A stretch of DNA of 64,000 bases from CAWCKS01 sp963763485 (GTDB lineage Bacteria; Pseudomonadota; Alphaproteobacteria; Rhizobiales; Xanthobacteraceae), in contig CAVXOW010000009.1 in the NCBI GenBank assembly GCA_963763485.1, positions 444,225-508,224 of the forward strand, read 5' to 3'. The notes under the pieces are model-generated. The model was given only the letters and a program-made list of their open reading frames with translations, had not been told where the DNA came from and searched no databases. The position numbers were made by a program, and so were the translations under genes. Each line of letters opens with the position of its first letter. Position 1 is the stretch's first letter. This document shows positions 44,032 to 54,387 of this stretch, one piece after another.

Positions 44032-44823
44032 ATGCTCTCGATCAACAACATTGAGGTCGTTTACGACAGGGTGATCCTAGTGTTGAGAGGCGTCTCGCTC
44101 GAGGTCAAGCCAGGAACGATCGCTACCCTGCTTGGCGCGAACGGCGCAGGCAAGACCACGACTCTGAAGGCAATTTCCGGCGTGCTGCGGACCGAGCGCG
44201 GCGAAGTCACCAAAGGCTCGATTACTTTCGGCGGCCAGCGTATCGATGGGCGGCGGCCCTACGATGTCACCCAGCTCGGCATCTCGCAGGTGTTCGAGGG
44301 CCGGCGGGTGTTCGAGCATCTTACCGCTGAGGAAAACCTGATCGCCGGCGCCCACATCCAGCCGCAGTTCAGGAAGGTTCAGGACGGTATTGAACGTGTC
44401 TATGCGTATTTTCCGCTGCTGAAGGAGCGGCGTTGGCAGCAGGCCGGATACCTGTCCGGCGGCGAGCAACAGATGCTTGCGATCGGACGCGCGCTGATGT
44501 CGGAACCCCAGGTGATCTTGCTCGATGAACCCTCGCTCGGGCTGGCGCCGATGCTGGTGGAGGAAATCTTCGGCATTGTGCAACGGCTGGTCGCGCAGGA
44601 GAAGCTCTCGGTGCTGCTAGTCGAGCAGAACGCCGCGATGGCGCTTTCAGTCGCGGAACATGGCTACGTCATGGAGACAGGCCGCATTGTGCTCGAGGGT
44701 TCGGCCGCCTCGCTGCGCGACAATTCGGATATTCGCGAATTCTATCTCGGTCTGAACGAGCTTGGAGTGCGCAAGTCGTACCGCGACGTCAAACATTACA
44801 AGCGCCGCAAGCGCTGGCTGTGA
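44032..44823 (+). CDS. livF: Branched-chain-type ABC ATPase (LivF-like)
   Basis: A 263-residue ATPase. Walker A GANGAGKTTTLKA, GISQVFEGRRVFEHLTAEEN with the Q-loop position, signature LSGGEQQMLAIGRAL, Walker B VILLDEPSLGLAP and VEQNAAMAL complete it. The C-terminus ends in a basic tail (KHYKRRKRWL), longer than usual. The start at 44032 gives the usual LivF opening. A second ligase gene follows 9 bases on. Confidence 0.93.
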   Translation: MLSINNIEVVYDRVILVLRGVSLEVKPGTIATLLGANGAGKTTTLKAISGVLRTERGEVTKGSITFGGQRIDGRRPYDVTQLGISQVFEGRRVFEHLTAEENLIAGAHIQPQFRKVQDGIERVYAYFPLLKERRWQQAGYLSGGEQQMLAIGRALMSEPQVILLDEPSLGLAPMLVEEIFGIVQRLVAQEKLSVLLVEQNAAMALSVAEHGYVMETGRIVLEGSAASLRDNSDIREFYLGLNELGVRKSYRDVKHYKRRKRWL

Positions 44824-44832
44824 GTATCCATC

Positions 44833-46056
44833 ATGAGCGACTTCTATGATTCCCTGGAAACCCGCGATCCCGAAGCGCGCGAGGCAGATCTGTTTGCGCG
44901 GTTACCCTCCGTACTGCAGGCCGCGATGTCGGCGCCCGGCTATGCCGCTCATTTGAAAGGCGTCGATCCACTTGCGATCACGAGCCGCGCGGCACTGGGG
45001 CAGCTGCCGATCCTGCGCAAATCCGACCTGCCCGCGCTGCAGAAGGCGCGCCCGCCGTTTGGCGGTTTCGTTTCGCCGCCCGCAGGTAGCTTCGCGAGGC
45101 TGTTCACTTCACCAGGGCCGATCTTCGAGCTGGAAGGCACCGAGCATGATGTCTGGCGTGGCGCGCGCTCGCTGTTCGCCGCCGGCTTCCGCAAAGGCGA
45201 CATCGTGCTGAATACCTTCAGCTATCACCTCACCCCCGGCGGCTTCATTATGGATTCCGGAGCGCGTTCACTCGGTTGCGCGGTGATCCCGGCGGGGCCC
45301 GGCAATCTCGATCAACAGTTCGAATTGATCGAGGCCTATCGCCCCACCGGTTATTCCGGCACGCCGGATTTTCTGAAGATCCTTCTAGATGGCGGCGAGA
45401 AGGCCGGTCGGGACCTGTCGTCGCTGAAGCGCGCGCTCGTCGGCGGCGCAGCCTTTCCGAAATCGCTGCAGGACGAGATGAAAGCGCGCGGCATCGACGC
45501 GTACCAGTCCTACGGCACCGCGGATCTCGGCCTAGTCGCGTACGAGACGTCGGCACGCGAGGGCATGGTCATCAACGAGGGCATCATCGTCGAGATAGTG
45601 CTGCCGGGCACCAATGATCCGGTCAGGGTTGGTGACGTCGGCGAGGTCGTCGTGACGACGCTCGATCCGCATCATCCCTGGATTAGGCTAGCGCTTGGCG
45701 ATCTAAGCGCTACCCTGGTCGGCATCAGCCCGTGCGGCCGCACTAATATGCGCATCAAAGGTTGGATGGGTCGGTCCGACCAGACCACCAAGGTCAAGGG
45801 TATGTTCGTGCGGCCTGAGCAGATCGCCGAGATCGGCAAGCGTCATTCAGAGCTCGGCCGGCTCCGACTGGTCGTGACCCGTTCCGGGGAGGTCGACGTG
45901 ATGACGCTGCAGGTGGAAAGCGATTCGCGGGCCGAAGGCTTGCGCGCGGCTGTGACGGCAACGCTACGCGCCGTAACGAAACTCGGCGGCGGCGTCGAGG
46001 TCGTTGCGCCGGGTACACTGCCAAACGACGGTAAGGTGATCGCCGATCAGCGGTAA
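44833..46056 (+). CDS. Phenylacetate-CoA ligase-like protein (PaaK family)
   Basis: A 407-residue adenylating enzyme. LPILRKSDLPALQKARPPFG, then LFTSPGPIFELEGTEHDVWR, where PaaK enzymes have the P-loop SSGTTG; here it reads TSPGPI, a weaker match. YQSYGTADLGLVAYE (A5-like), LGDLSATLV and KVKGMFVRPEQI (A8) are clear. Such proteins activate aryl acids. Two ligases in one importer operon suggest aromatic or long-chain acids as cargo. The altered P-loop makes activity uncertain. Confidence 0.85.
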   Translation: MSDFYDSLETRDPEAREADLFARLPSVLQAAMSAPGYAAHLKGVDPLAITSRAALGQLPILRKSDLPALQKARPPFGGFVSPPAGSFARLFTSPGPIFELEGTEHDVWRGARSLFAAGFRKGDIVLNTFSYHLTPGGFIMDSGARSLGCAVIPAGPGNLDQQFELIEAYRPTGYSGTPDFLKILLDGGEKAGRDLSSLKRALVGGAAFPKSLQDEMKARGIDAYQSYGTADLGLVAYETSAREGMVINEGIIVEIVLPGTNDPVRVGDVGEVVVTTLDPHHPWIRLALGDLSATLVGISPCGRTNMRIKGWMGRSDQTTKVKGMFVRPEQIAEIGKRHSELGRLRLVVTRSGEVDVMTLQVESDSRAEGLRAAVTATLRAVTKLGGGVEVVAPGTLPNDGKVIADQR

Positions 46057-46109
46057 CCACGCGAGTCGAGTTCAGTCGATCGCCAAGAACTAAAAATGGT
46101 CCTAGCCAA

Positions 46110-46215
46110 CTCCTAACTCGAATCCGAAATAGTTGTTCTCTCTAGATTTTCGCAGTTAGGTTGGGTCCTACTCACATTCCTACTCACGGCATTTTTTGAG
46201 GGCTGGTTCGATTCC
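46110..46215. repeat. Intergenic repeat family, member B
   Basis: CCTAACT and AGTTAGG (46112-46118 and 46154-46160) form an inverted repeat, followed by CCTACTCACATTCCTACTCA and, after a T run, GAGGGCTGGTTCGATTCCC, which resembles a tRNA T arm. Members C (48093), A (37487) and D (54729) share parts. Nothing else is visible in the 417-base gap before the P450 gene. Confidence 0.75.
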
Positions 46216-46473
46216 CAGAGCGGCGTCATGCGTAACGAGAGTAGTGTCGACGTACTGCTAACTGTCACTCCACACTTTGTGCCGCCATCATTTCGGACCC
46301 GTTGTTAGCGGTGGCGGAGTGTCGGGTTCTGCCCGTGGACCGCAATATCTAATTGCGATAGTCTTGCTCGCTGAATTCGTTCGCCAGGAGCAGCCTAACC
46401 CAACGAAACCACTGGATCGCGGCGTCGTGAGATATTGTCGAGGTCGATAGCCGCGCGAACTCAAGGATGCGCC

Positions 46474-47727
46474 ATGAACCGCATGCCGATCGACATTGCC
46501 GACCCTCGCGTCGCGGCCTACGCGACACCTCTTGAAGACTTCGACGTGAGCAGGGCGCGCCTGTTTCAGACGGATGCCCAAGGGCCATTCTTCGAGCGGC
46601 TTCGCAACGAAGACCCCGTGCACTACTGCCGCCAGAGCAACGGCGGGCCCTATTGGTCGATCACCAAGTACAACGATATTAGGCGGATCGATTCCGACCA
46701 TCAGAGCTTCTCGTCTGACTCCACGTTGGGCGGCGTCACCCTGCACGACCGGCCGGACGACTTCCGCTACCCGAGCTTCATCAGCATGGACGAGCCGCTG
46801 CATCGGCCGCAGCGCATAGGGGTGGCGCCGATGTTCGTCCCGCCGAACCTCGCCCGGCTGGACGACACGATTCGCAGCCGCGCCGGCGCCATTCTCGATC
46901 GGCTTCCCCGCAACGAGACCTTTAATTGGGTGCAGCTCGTTTCCGTAGAACTGACTTCGCAGATGCTCGCCACTCTGCTCGGCTTCCCGTTCGAGGAACG
47001 GCGCCAACTCATCCGCTGGTCCAACGTCGCCACCGCCAACCTCAATGCCGGCCTGATCTCGACCGAGACGGAACGCGATGCGATCTTGCAGGAATGTGCT
47101 GATCGCTTCCTTGGCCTTTGGAACGAGCGGGTTAACGCCGAGCCAGGGCCGGACCTCATCTCCATGCTCGCGCACTCACCGGCAACGCGGAACATGGACA
47201 GGCGCAACTTCCTGGGCAACATCCTGCTGCTAATCGTCGGAGGCAACGACACGACGCGCAACTCGATCAGCGGCGGACTGTTGGCGCTCAACCGTTTCCC
47301 CGACCAGTACCGCAAGCTGCGCGACGATCCTTCCCTCGTCGACAACATGGTGCCGGAAATCATCCGCTGGCAGACACCGGTGTCTTACATGCGCCGCACG
47401 GCGCTCCACGACGTCGAGTTCGGCGGCAAAATGATCCGGAAGGGTGACAAGGTTCTGATGTGGTACGCCTCCGGCAACCGCGACGAGGACATGTTCGAGC
47501 GGCCGGACGACTTCATCGTCGACAGGCGGAACGCCCGGAACCACATCTCCTTCGGTTTCGGCATCCACCGCTGCCTCGGCCTGCGTCTCGCCGAGATGCA
47601 ATTGCGCGTGCTCTGGCAGGAAATTATGAAACGCTTCCCGGTCATCGAGGTGGTGGGCGAGCCGAAGCGTATTTTGTCGAGCTTGCTGCGCGGCTACGAG
47701 GAGCTGCCGGTGCGCATACCGGCGTAA
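46474..47727 (+). CDS. Cytochrome P450
   Basis: A 417-residue soluble bacterial P450. The I-helix oxygen site is GGNDTTRN (about 255-262), the K-helix ExxR is in PEIIRWQTPVSYMRR (about 300-314), and the heme-binding loop is FGFGIHRCLGLRLAEMQ (about 358-374), with the Cys ligand. It resembles the steroid/terpene/alkane hydroxylase clans (CYP125, CYP142, CYP153 range). AAGGA lies 7 bases before the ATG. No ferredoxin or reductase gene is near. Monocistronic by position. Confidence 0.95.
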   Translation: MNRMPIDIADPRVAAYATPLEDFDVSRARLFQTDAQGPFFERLRNEDPVHYCRQSNGGPYWSITKYNDIRRIDSDHQSFSSDSTLGGVTLHDRPDDFRYPSFISMDEPLHRPQRIGVAPMFVPPNLARLDDTIRSRAGAILDRLPRNETFNWVQLVSVELTSQMLATLLGFPFEERRQLIRWSNVATANLNAGLISTETERDAILQECADRFLGLWNERVNAEPGPDLISMLAHSPATRNMDRRNFLGNILLLIVGGNDTTRNSISGGLLALNRFPDQYRKLRDDPSLVDNMVPEIIRWQTPVSYMRRTALHDVEFGGKMIRKGDKVLMWYASGNRDEDMFERPDDFIVDRRNARNHISFGFGIHRCLGLRLAEMQLRVLWQEIMKRFPVIEVVGEPKRILSSLLRGYEELPVRIPA

Positions 47728-48092
47728 GGCGAACACTCGCGTCACGGGGAGTGCCCAAGGTAACGATTTTGAAGTGTCGCGAATGTCTGCGACGCGAGCA
47801 CAAGCGTCTTCAGAACTCGAATAGCATTGCAGTGTTCGACATGCTCAAGGTCCGTACTCCGCCGAAATTGCGCGATTTCCTCGCCACTTAGCTGCTGCGC
47901 GCAAGGTGAAATCTGGGAGGGGGGAGTATGACCGTAGCGGACCAGTGAATTGAACCCCCGACGAAGGTGCGGACCGCGTTAGAAAAGCTCCAATTTTTGA
48001 GTTTTCAATTCTTGGTATCGAGCTTGGTTCGATTCCTTGCCGACAAAACAAAGCGATATCTAACAATTTGGTGCCGTTCGCTACCCGGCCGG

Positions 48093-48200
48093 CTCCTAAC
48101 TCGATAGGTAAGTACTTATTTCGTTGCACTTTTCTCAGTTAGGTTTTCAACCCTACTCACATTCCTACTCACGACATTTTGGAGGGCTGGTTCGGTACCT
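48093..48200. repeat. Intergenic repeat family, member C
   Basis: CCTAACT (48095-48101) and AGTTAGG (48137-48143), then CCTACTCACATTCCTACTCA, GACATTTT and GAGGGCTGGTTCGG. The order and spacing match member B, 2 kb away on the other side of the P450 gene. The rest of 47728-48560 shows no gene that I can support. Confidence 0.75.
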
Positions 48201-48560
48201 AGGGGCGGGTTATTGCTGCCCGCCGAGGGACGCAGTGCGGATGTATGTTCTGCGATGCGCGTCAAGCGGATGGAGCGCAGGAGGCCATTGACTCTGCACC
48301 AATTTTTCTGGGACTCGATCTGGCGGAAAGGGTGGCATCGCTAATTCGTGACGCAGGGATCCTCTTCGCGTATTCTTAGCACTCTCAAGTGAAGTTGATG
48401 CTAAAGTGTGCTTGACCCAACGTTGAGGTTGGCCAAATGCAAAAAGAGAAGGCGCTGAACAACCTGCTGGTTTTAGTCGAGTGGGCGTTTGTCTTTGCCG
48501 TTTTGGTTTTTGCGGCCTCTGCTAAGGTCAAACTATGATGGCCGGTTCGGTCTGGTGGAC

Positions 48561-49505
48561 TCATCGATCGTAGTACAGAGCTACGACGTGTCGCGCCTCT
48601 GCAAAGAATAGCCAACGTTCGACCAACATCCCGGTCGCCTGCAGAGCGACCGCGACGACGGAGGCCGCGATGGCAAGGACACCGCCGCTGGCGAGCGCGA
48701 CAGCGATTGCAGTGAGCGGCAAGGCAAATGCCAAGGCATGGACGATAAGCCTCAGCTTTTTGGCGTGCTTGCGAGCTACCCGGTAGCCCATTTCCTTCAA
48801 CACATAGTTCTCTTCCGTGTGCGGCCACTCGATCGACCGCACGGTGCCGCCTTTGAGACCGGTCGCGCTGTTCGGGCGTCGCCGGACTGTCAGCGCATCG
48901 TTGTGGCGCCATGTGGCGGTCTTCCAGATCCAGCCGATCGCGATTGCGAGCGCCGCACAAACTGCCGCGGCGCCGCGCGCGTCCTCGGCGAAGAGGCGCA
49001 GACGTCATGTTTAGGAGCACCGCTCCCGTCATGAGCGAGAAGATCAGATAGCCGGGCGCCGTGAAGCGGCTGTGCCACTCGGGGATCGGCTTCAGCGAGG
49101 CGTAGATCATGCCGGTGGTGAACACCGTGACGAGCGCGCCGATCGCGGCTGCGGCGCCGGCCGCACGGCACGAATCCGTCGGTGCGGCCGAGGATCACCC
49201 AGCCGATACCGAACATCGCCGCCGGCACGTAGGTCACGACGCTCATCGACGCCTTCGCGCGACAGCCAGGACGACCGCCATTGCGAGAACGCGCGCCACG
49301 CCCGCTCCGGGCGGCCGAGATGCACCGTCGAGGAGAGCAGCCCGGCCGTGATCAAGCGCGAGCGCAAGCCCGAGCCGACGACAGGCCGAGCCAGCGGTCC
49401 GGCGCGAACTGGCCAGACGCGGCGGAGAGGCCCAAGCAGCGCGAGCAGCCCGTAGCCGGCGCCGGTCGCGGTCGTGAAGAAGATGACGGAGAACGCCGGA
49501 TGCAT
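48561..49505 (-). pseudogene. soeC: SoeC/DmsC-like membrane anchor, several frameshifts
   Basis: About 310 residues over several frames, eight or so helices. It starts MHPAFSVIFFTTATGAGYG at 49505, continues with LITAGLLSSTVHLGRPERAW, MFGIGWVILGRTDG and YASLKPIPEWHSRFTAPGYL, and ends in frame with ATGMLVERWLFFAEARHVVA, the DmsC-type end that binds quinone near the membrane face. It would pass electrons from the FeS subunit to quinone. Last gene of the operon. At least three frame changes are needed. Confidence 0.75.
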
Positions 49506-49507
49506 GG

Positions 49508-50238
49508 TCAGCGCGACAGCAGCCTGTCGACCCAGCCGAGGAAGCCGCCTTCCGCTGACCGGCTCCAGCGCCGGCGCCTCGCTGCTGGCGCGTTGCGGGC
49601 GCGCGGCGGCAGGTATTTGTTGGTGGGCCGGTAGCCCAGCTCCGGCATCAGGTCGACGCCGCCGCGCTCGGCGACGAGCTGCGAGACGGCCGAACTCGGG
49701 ATCGCCGAGATCGCCGAAATGCCGCGCGCTCGGTCGGGCAGGCGGCGACGCAGGCCGGGCACGCGGTCGATCTCGGCGAGGTTCTCGTTGTAGATGCGGT
49801 CGACGCACAGCGTGCATTTCTTCATGACGCCGACTTCGGTGTCGAACTCGCGCGCGCCGTAGGGACAGGCCCAGCTGCACAGCTTGCAGCCGATGCACTT
49901 GTCCTCGTCGACGAGCACGATCCCGTCGGAGGTGCGCTTGTAGGATGCGCCGGTCGGGCAGACCGTGACGCAGGCCGGGTTTTCGCAATGCAGGCAGGAG
50001 CGCGGGAAGTGCACCGTGCGGCTCCCGCCATCCTGTGGTCTGCTCATAGGTGTGGACGCGATTGAACCAGACGCCGTCGGCGCCTGCGCCGTAGGGCGTC
50101 GATGTCGGTCAGCGGCGCCATGTGCCCGCCGGTGTTCCATTCCTTGCAACTGGTGACGCAGGCCTGGCAGCCGACGCAGGTGTCGAGGTCGATGACGAGG
50201 CCGAGCTTCTTCCCGGTCGACTGCGGCACGCTGGTCAT
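49508..50238 (-). pseudogene. soeB: SoeB/DmsB-like four-cluster ferredoxin subunit, frameshifted
   Basis: About 243 residues. From ATG at 50238: GLVIDLDTCVGCQACVTSCK, then SCLHCENPACVTVCPTGASY, DKCIGCKLCSWACPYGAREF and KKCTLCVDRI, giving four 4Fe-4S sites. Frame changes include extra bases at 49757-49759 (before ACVAACPT) and 49693-49694. The C-terminus GFLGWVDRLLSR ends at 49508, three bases before the anchor start. It links the molybdenum subunit to the anchor. Confidence 0.78.
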
Positions 50239-50239
50239 C

Positions 50240-53204
50240 GCCGCTGCCTCGCGCCAGCGGCGGAATTGCGCGCCAAACCGCGACAGCGTCGGGCGCCGGC
50301 GCAATGTCCGGCGGGGTCTGGCAGCGGCGGGAATTGCGGCTCCGTTGATCCCGACTTCGTCTGGCGGCGCATTTCGTGACCCGCACGCGCAGATCGAACC
50401 ATGCCGCCTGACCGGTCACCGGATCGGAGTTCGAACGGCGCCGGCCGCTCTGTGTCCGCCGGCAGGAATTCGCTGATCGCGTGGTTCAGCAGGAAGCCCT
50501 TCTCGGCCTCCGGCGCGTCGTCCTTCAGCATCCACGCGCCGCGCCGCTTGCCGATGGCGTTCCAGGTCCACACCGTCTGCGGATTGACGCCGTCGACGAG
50601 CCGCACCTGTCCCTTCACGCGGCCGTGCGGGCTTTCGATCCAGGCCCAGTCGTCGTCTGCAAGGCCGAGGCGCGCCGCCGTCTCGCGATGGATGAAGAGG
50701 CGGTTCTGGCTGGTGATCTGCCGCAGCCAGGCGTTCTGCGAGCCCCACGAATGGTACATGTGCATCGGCCGCTGCGTCAGCGCGTGCAGATCGAACGACG
50801 TCGTTGTCGACCATCGCCTCTTCGAACGGCGCGTACCAGAAGGGCAGCGGATCGAAATAGGTCTCGATGCGCTGCGCGCTCGCTCTCCGGCGGCAGGACG
50901 TGTCCCATGGCCGCGCGCGGCAAGGCGGAAGCGCTGCAGCGGCTCGGAATAGAGCTGGAAGACGATCGGCTCGGCCTTCGGCAGGAAGCCCATCTCGACG
51001 CGCGAAGTCGAGATAGCCGCGGTTCGCCATCTTGTAGTAGCGCTGGTCGCTCGGCGAGCTCGTGGTGCCAGAAGCCGCCGTTCTCGATGTAGCGCTCGAG
51101 CTGCTTCGGATTCGGCGCGCCGCGGCCGAACGCTGCGCCGTCCTCGCCGCGCCAGCCGGCCAGCGGGCCGATGCCCGGGCGTGCGCTCGTGGTTCACGAT
51201 GTAGTCGGCATAGTCGCGATATTTCGGCGCGCCCGCCTCGTCGACCATGCCGGGAAGCTTCAGCCGCGCTGCCGAGATCGAGCAGCACCGACTGGAACGG
51301 CCGCACGTCGCGGTCGGGCGCGACGACGGGATGGCGGATCGCGTCGCCCGGCCCGTCGGCATCGCCGATCGGCCGGTCGAGCAGGCTGATGCAGTCGTGG
51401 CGCTCGAGATAGGTCGTGTCGGGCAGCACCAGATCGGCGTAGGCGACGGTCTCGGAAAAATAGGCGTCGGAGTAGATGATGAAGGGGATCTTGTAGTCGC
51501 CCGTCGTCATCCTTGTCGGTGAGCATGGCGATGGTGCCCGTCGTGTTCATCGACGAGTTCCACGCCATGTTCGCCATGTACATGAAGAGCGTGTCGATCG
51601 GGTAGGGATCGCCGCGCCAGGCGTTGGCGATCACCATGTGCATCATGCCGTGCGCGGCGAGCGGCGCATCCCAGGAATAGGCCTTGTCGATGCGGACCGG
51701 CGCGCCGGCGCGCATCGATCAGCAGATCTTCCGGGCTCGTGACGAAGCCGAGCGGCGAGCCGCACAGCGGCGTGTTCGGCTTGCCGCCATCCTTGCCGCG
51801 ACGGCTTGTTGGTCCGGCGGCATCGGCTTCGGGTAGGGCGGCTTGAAGCGGAAGCCGCCGGGCACGTCGACGGTGCCGAGCAGCACCTGCAGCAGGTGCA
51901 AGCGCGCGGCAGGTGTGGAAGCCGTTCGAATGGGCGGAGATGCCGCGCATCGCGTGCATCGCGATCGGCCGCCCGCGCATCGTCTCATGGCGGCGGCCGG
52001 CCCAGTCGGTCCACGGCGACCGGCAGTCTCGATCGCCTCCTCGAAGGCGACATGCGCGCAGTTCCGCCGCGATGCGGCGGATCGTCGCCGGCGGGAATGC
52101 CGCAGATCTTGGCGACCGCGTCGGGCGAATAGCTGTCGTCGAGATAGCGCTCGGCGATCAGCTGGAAGACCGGCGTGCACTTGCGGCCGTCCGACGCGTG
52201 AGCCGCCCGGTCAGCGCCGGCGTAAGCTCCGCCGCCATCGCGTCGGCGACCGCGTCCTCGTCGCCGGTCCCACGCGAGCAGACGGCCTTCGCGCGTCGCG
52301 CAGGAAGCAGCCCGTCATCCGGCGCGCCCGGCTCCTGCAGATCACCAGCAGATGCGCGTTGGTGTAGCGGACGAGATAGTCGAGATCGACGCGGCCGGCT
52401 TTCAGCAGCTCGTGCACGAGCGCGAGGATGAAGAGGCCGTCGGTGCCGGGGCGGATGCCGATCCACTCGTCGGCGATGGCGTTGTAGCCGGTGCGGCACG
52501 GATTGATCGGCGACGACCTTCGCGCCGCGCGCTCTTGAGCTTGCCGAGCCCGATCTTGATCGGATTGGAATCGTGGTCCTCGGCGACGCCGAACAGCATG
52601 AAGTATTTCGTGTAGATCCCAGTCGGGCTCGCCGAACTCCCAGAACGAGCCGCCGATCGTGTAGAGGCCCGCGGCCGCCATGTTGACCGAGCAGAAGCCG
52701 CCATGCGCGGCGTAGTTCGGCGTGCCGAACTGCTGCGCCCACCAGCCGGTCAGCGACTGCGACTGATCGCGCCCGGTGAAGAAGGCGAGCTTCTTCGGAT
52801 CGGTCGCGCGGATGCTCGCGAGCCGATCCGTCGCGATCGACAGCGCCTCGTCCCATTCGATCTCGCGGAATTCGCCCGACGCCACGCTCGCCGGACGCGC
52901 AGCAGCGGCTTGCGCAGCCGCGCCGGGCTGTAGTGCTGCATGATTCCGGCGCTGCCCTTGCCGCAGATGCACGCCGCGATTGACCGGATGATCGCTGGTT
53001 GCCCTGGATGTAGCGGACCTTCCCGTCGCTGATGTGCACGTCGATGCCGCAGCGGCAGGCGCACATGTAGCAGGTCGTCTGCTTGATCTCGTCGGAGACA
53101 AGCGGCGAGGTGTCGACGCCATCCATTTCCGGCGGCGCGTGGGTGTTTCGCAACGGACGCTGAGAGGGAGCGTTGTTTGCCCCACCCGATGGCTCGGATT
53201 TCAC
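50240..53204 (-). pseudogene. soeA: SoeA-like molybdopterin oxidoreductase, many frameshifts
   Basis: Close to 980 residues of a DMSO-reductase-family protein in all three frames. The N-terminal FeS site is TCYMCACRCGIDVHISDGKV, then GKGSAGIMQHYSPARL, KKLAFFTGRDQSQSLTGWWA, FGTPNYAAHGGFCSVNMAAA, DTTYLERHD and YHSWGSQNAWLRQI, ending with VTGQAAWFDLRVRV. This order is that of SoeA, the cytoplasmic sulfite dehydrogenase of the SoeABC type; other family members (DMSO or thiosulfate reductase) are the alternative. No Tat signal is present, which suits SoeA. Motifs are kept, stops are few, and nearly every break is a single-base shift. Confidence 0.72.
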
Positions 53205-53447
53205 GGGGTGTCCGGCCTTCGATCACGATGAGCTTGGATCTGGCGCTCCGATTTTGGGCCTGCGCCGCGCATATAGTGCTTCTCAGGTCGGTAGTGCGTA
53301 GCCATTAGGCCCCCAACGAGACTACGCAATCCGTGCCCAATCGTGGGAAGGATTTTTCCAAGAAGACGGCCTCTGGTTCTGGATTTTGTTGTCAAAATGG
53401 GCCGCCGTAGAATCTTTTAATACTGCGTCAGTTTGACTTTTGGCATT

Positions 53448-53497
53448 CAATCGATCCAATGTATTATTCTTGTTAGAACCATAAGAAAAATCGATTG
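53448..53497. promoter_or_regulatory. Probable LysR binding region between soe and lysR
   Basis: CAATCGAT (53448-53455) and ATCGATTG (53490-53497) are inverted around an AT-rich centre that holds TTCTTGTTAGAA (53467-53478), itself a dyad within a TTAT/ATAA pair. It lies just before the LysR start and upstream of the divergent soe operon. Regulation of both by the LysR protein is inferred. Confidence 0.5.
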
Positions 53498-53505
53498 GAA
53501 GACAG

Positions 53506-54387
53506 GTGACCCTCGATCAGCTCCGCATCTTCGTTGCGGTCGCAGAGCGGCGACACATGACAAAGGCTGCCGCGGTGTTAGGAATGACTCAATCGGCGGC
53601 TTCAGCAGCAGTCGCTTCCCTCGAACGCCGTTATGGGACGAGGCTGTTCAACCGGGTCGGCCGCAATATCGAGCTGAGTGAAACCGGCAGACGCTTTCTC
53701 CCCGAAGCGCGCGCAGTTTTGAATCGTGTTAGCGCGGCGCAAGCGGTGCTCGACGATTTTTCGGATCTCACTGTAGGCAGCGTGGCTATCGCGGCCAGTC
53801 AGACGATCGCCAATCACTGGCTGCCGCAACGGCTCACCGCCTACCACGTCGAATATCCCGGCGTGCGTCTTGATGTCGTGATCGAAAACACCAGTCAGGT
53901 CGAAACCGCAGTTGCAGAGGGCAGATGCGACATTGGACTGGTTGAAGGAAGGGTCACCAATACAGCGTTCGTGCGCCGCAGGGTTGACCAGGACCGACTT
54001 GTCCTGGTCGTCAGTGGAGCTCAGCAGCTGCCAGCGGAGCGCTCGCCGGGAAGGCCGGACTTGCGCTCAGTATCCTGGGTGGTGCGTGAAACCGGATCTG
54101 GCACCCGCGCGGGTCTCGAAGACCTGGCGGCCGCAGAGGGGCTCACCATGAGCGATCTGCGGATTTTTCTTGTCCTGCCAAGCAATGAAGCCATTTGCAA
54201 CGCCGTCGAAGCCGGGGCAGGGGCGACGATCATATCGGAGCATGTTGTCGCGTCTGCGATCGCCCAAGGTCGGCTCAAGGCTGCAACGCTGGCGCTTCCC
54301 CCGCGCGATTTCGTGCTGCTCAGGCATCGCGATCGTCATGTCACGGCTGCGGCGAAGGAACTAATCCGATCGTTGACAAGATCTTGA
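53506..54387 (+). CDS. LysR-family regulator (CysB/YeiE-like), divergent from soe
   Basis: A 293-residue LysR protein starting at GTG. HTH at residues 15-35 (HMTKAAAVLGMTQSAASAAV), then GTRLFNRVGRNIELSETG; the ligand domain has VAIAASQTIANHWLPQRLTA, where the TIANHWLP stretch is typical of the CysB/CbbR/YeiE side. YeiE relatives sense sulfite. The gene next door encodes a sulfite-dehydrogenase-like complex, which supports that role; this is inference. Confidence 0.9.
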   Translation: MTLDQLRIFVAVAERRHMTKAAAVLGMTQSAASAAVASLERRYGTRLFNRVGRNIELSETGRRFLPEARAVLNRVSAAQAVLDDFSDLTVGSVAIAASQTIANHWLPQRLTAYHVEYPGVRLDVVIENTSQVETAVAEGRCDIGLVEGRVTNTAFVRRRVDQDRLVLVVSGAQQLPAERSPGRPDLRSVSWVVRETGSGTRAGLEDLAAAEGLTMSDLRIFLVLPSNEAICNAVEAGAGATIISEHVVASAIAQGRLKAATLALPPRDFVLLRHRDRHVTAAAKELIRSLTRS

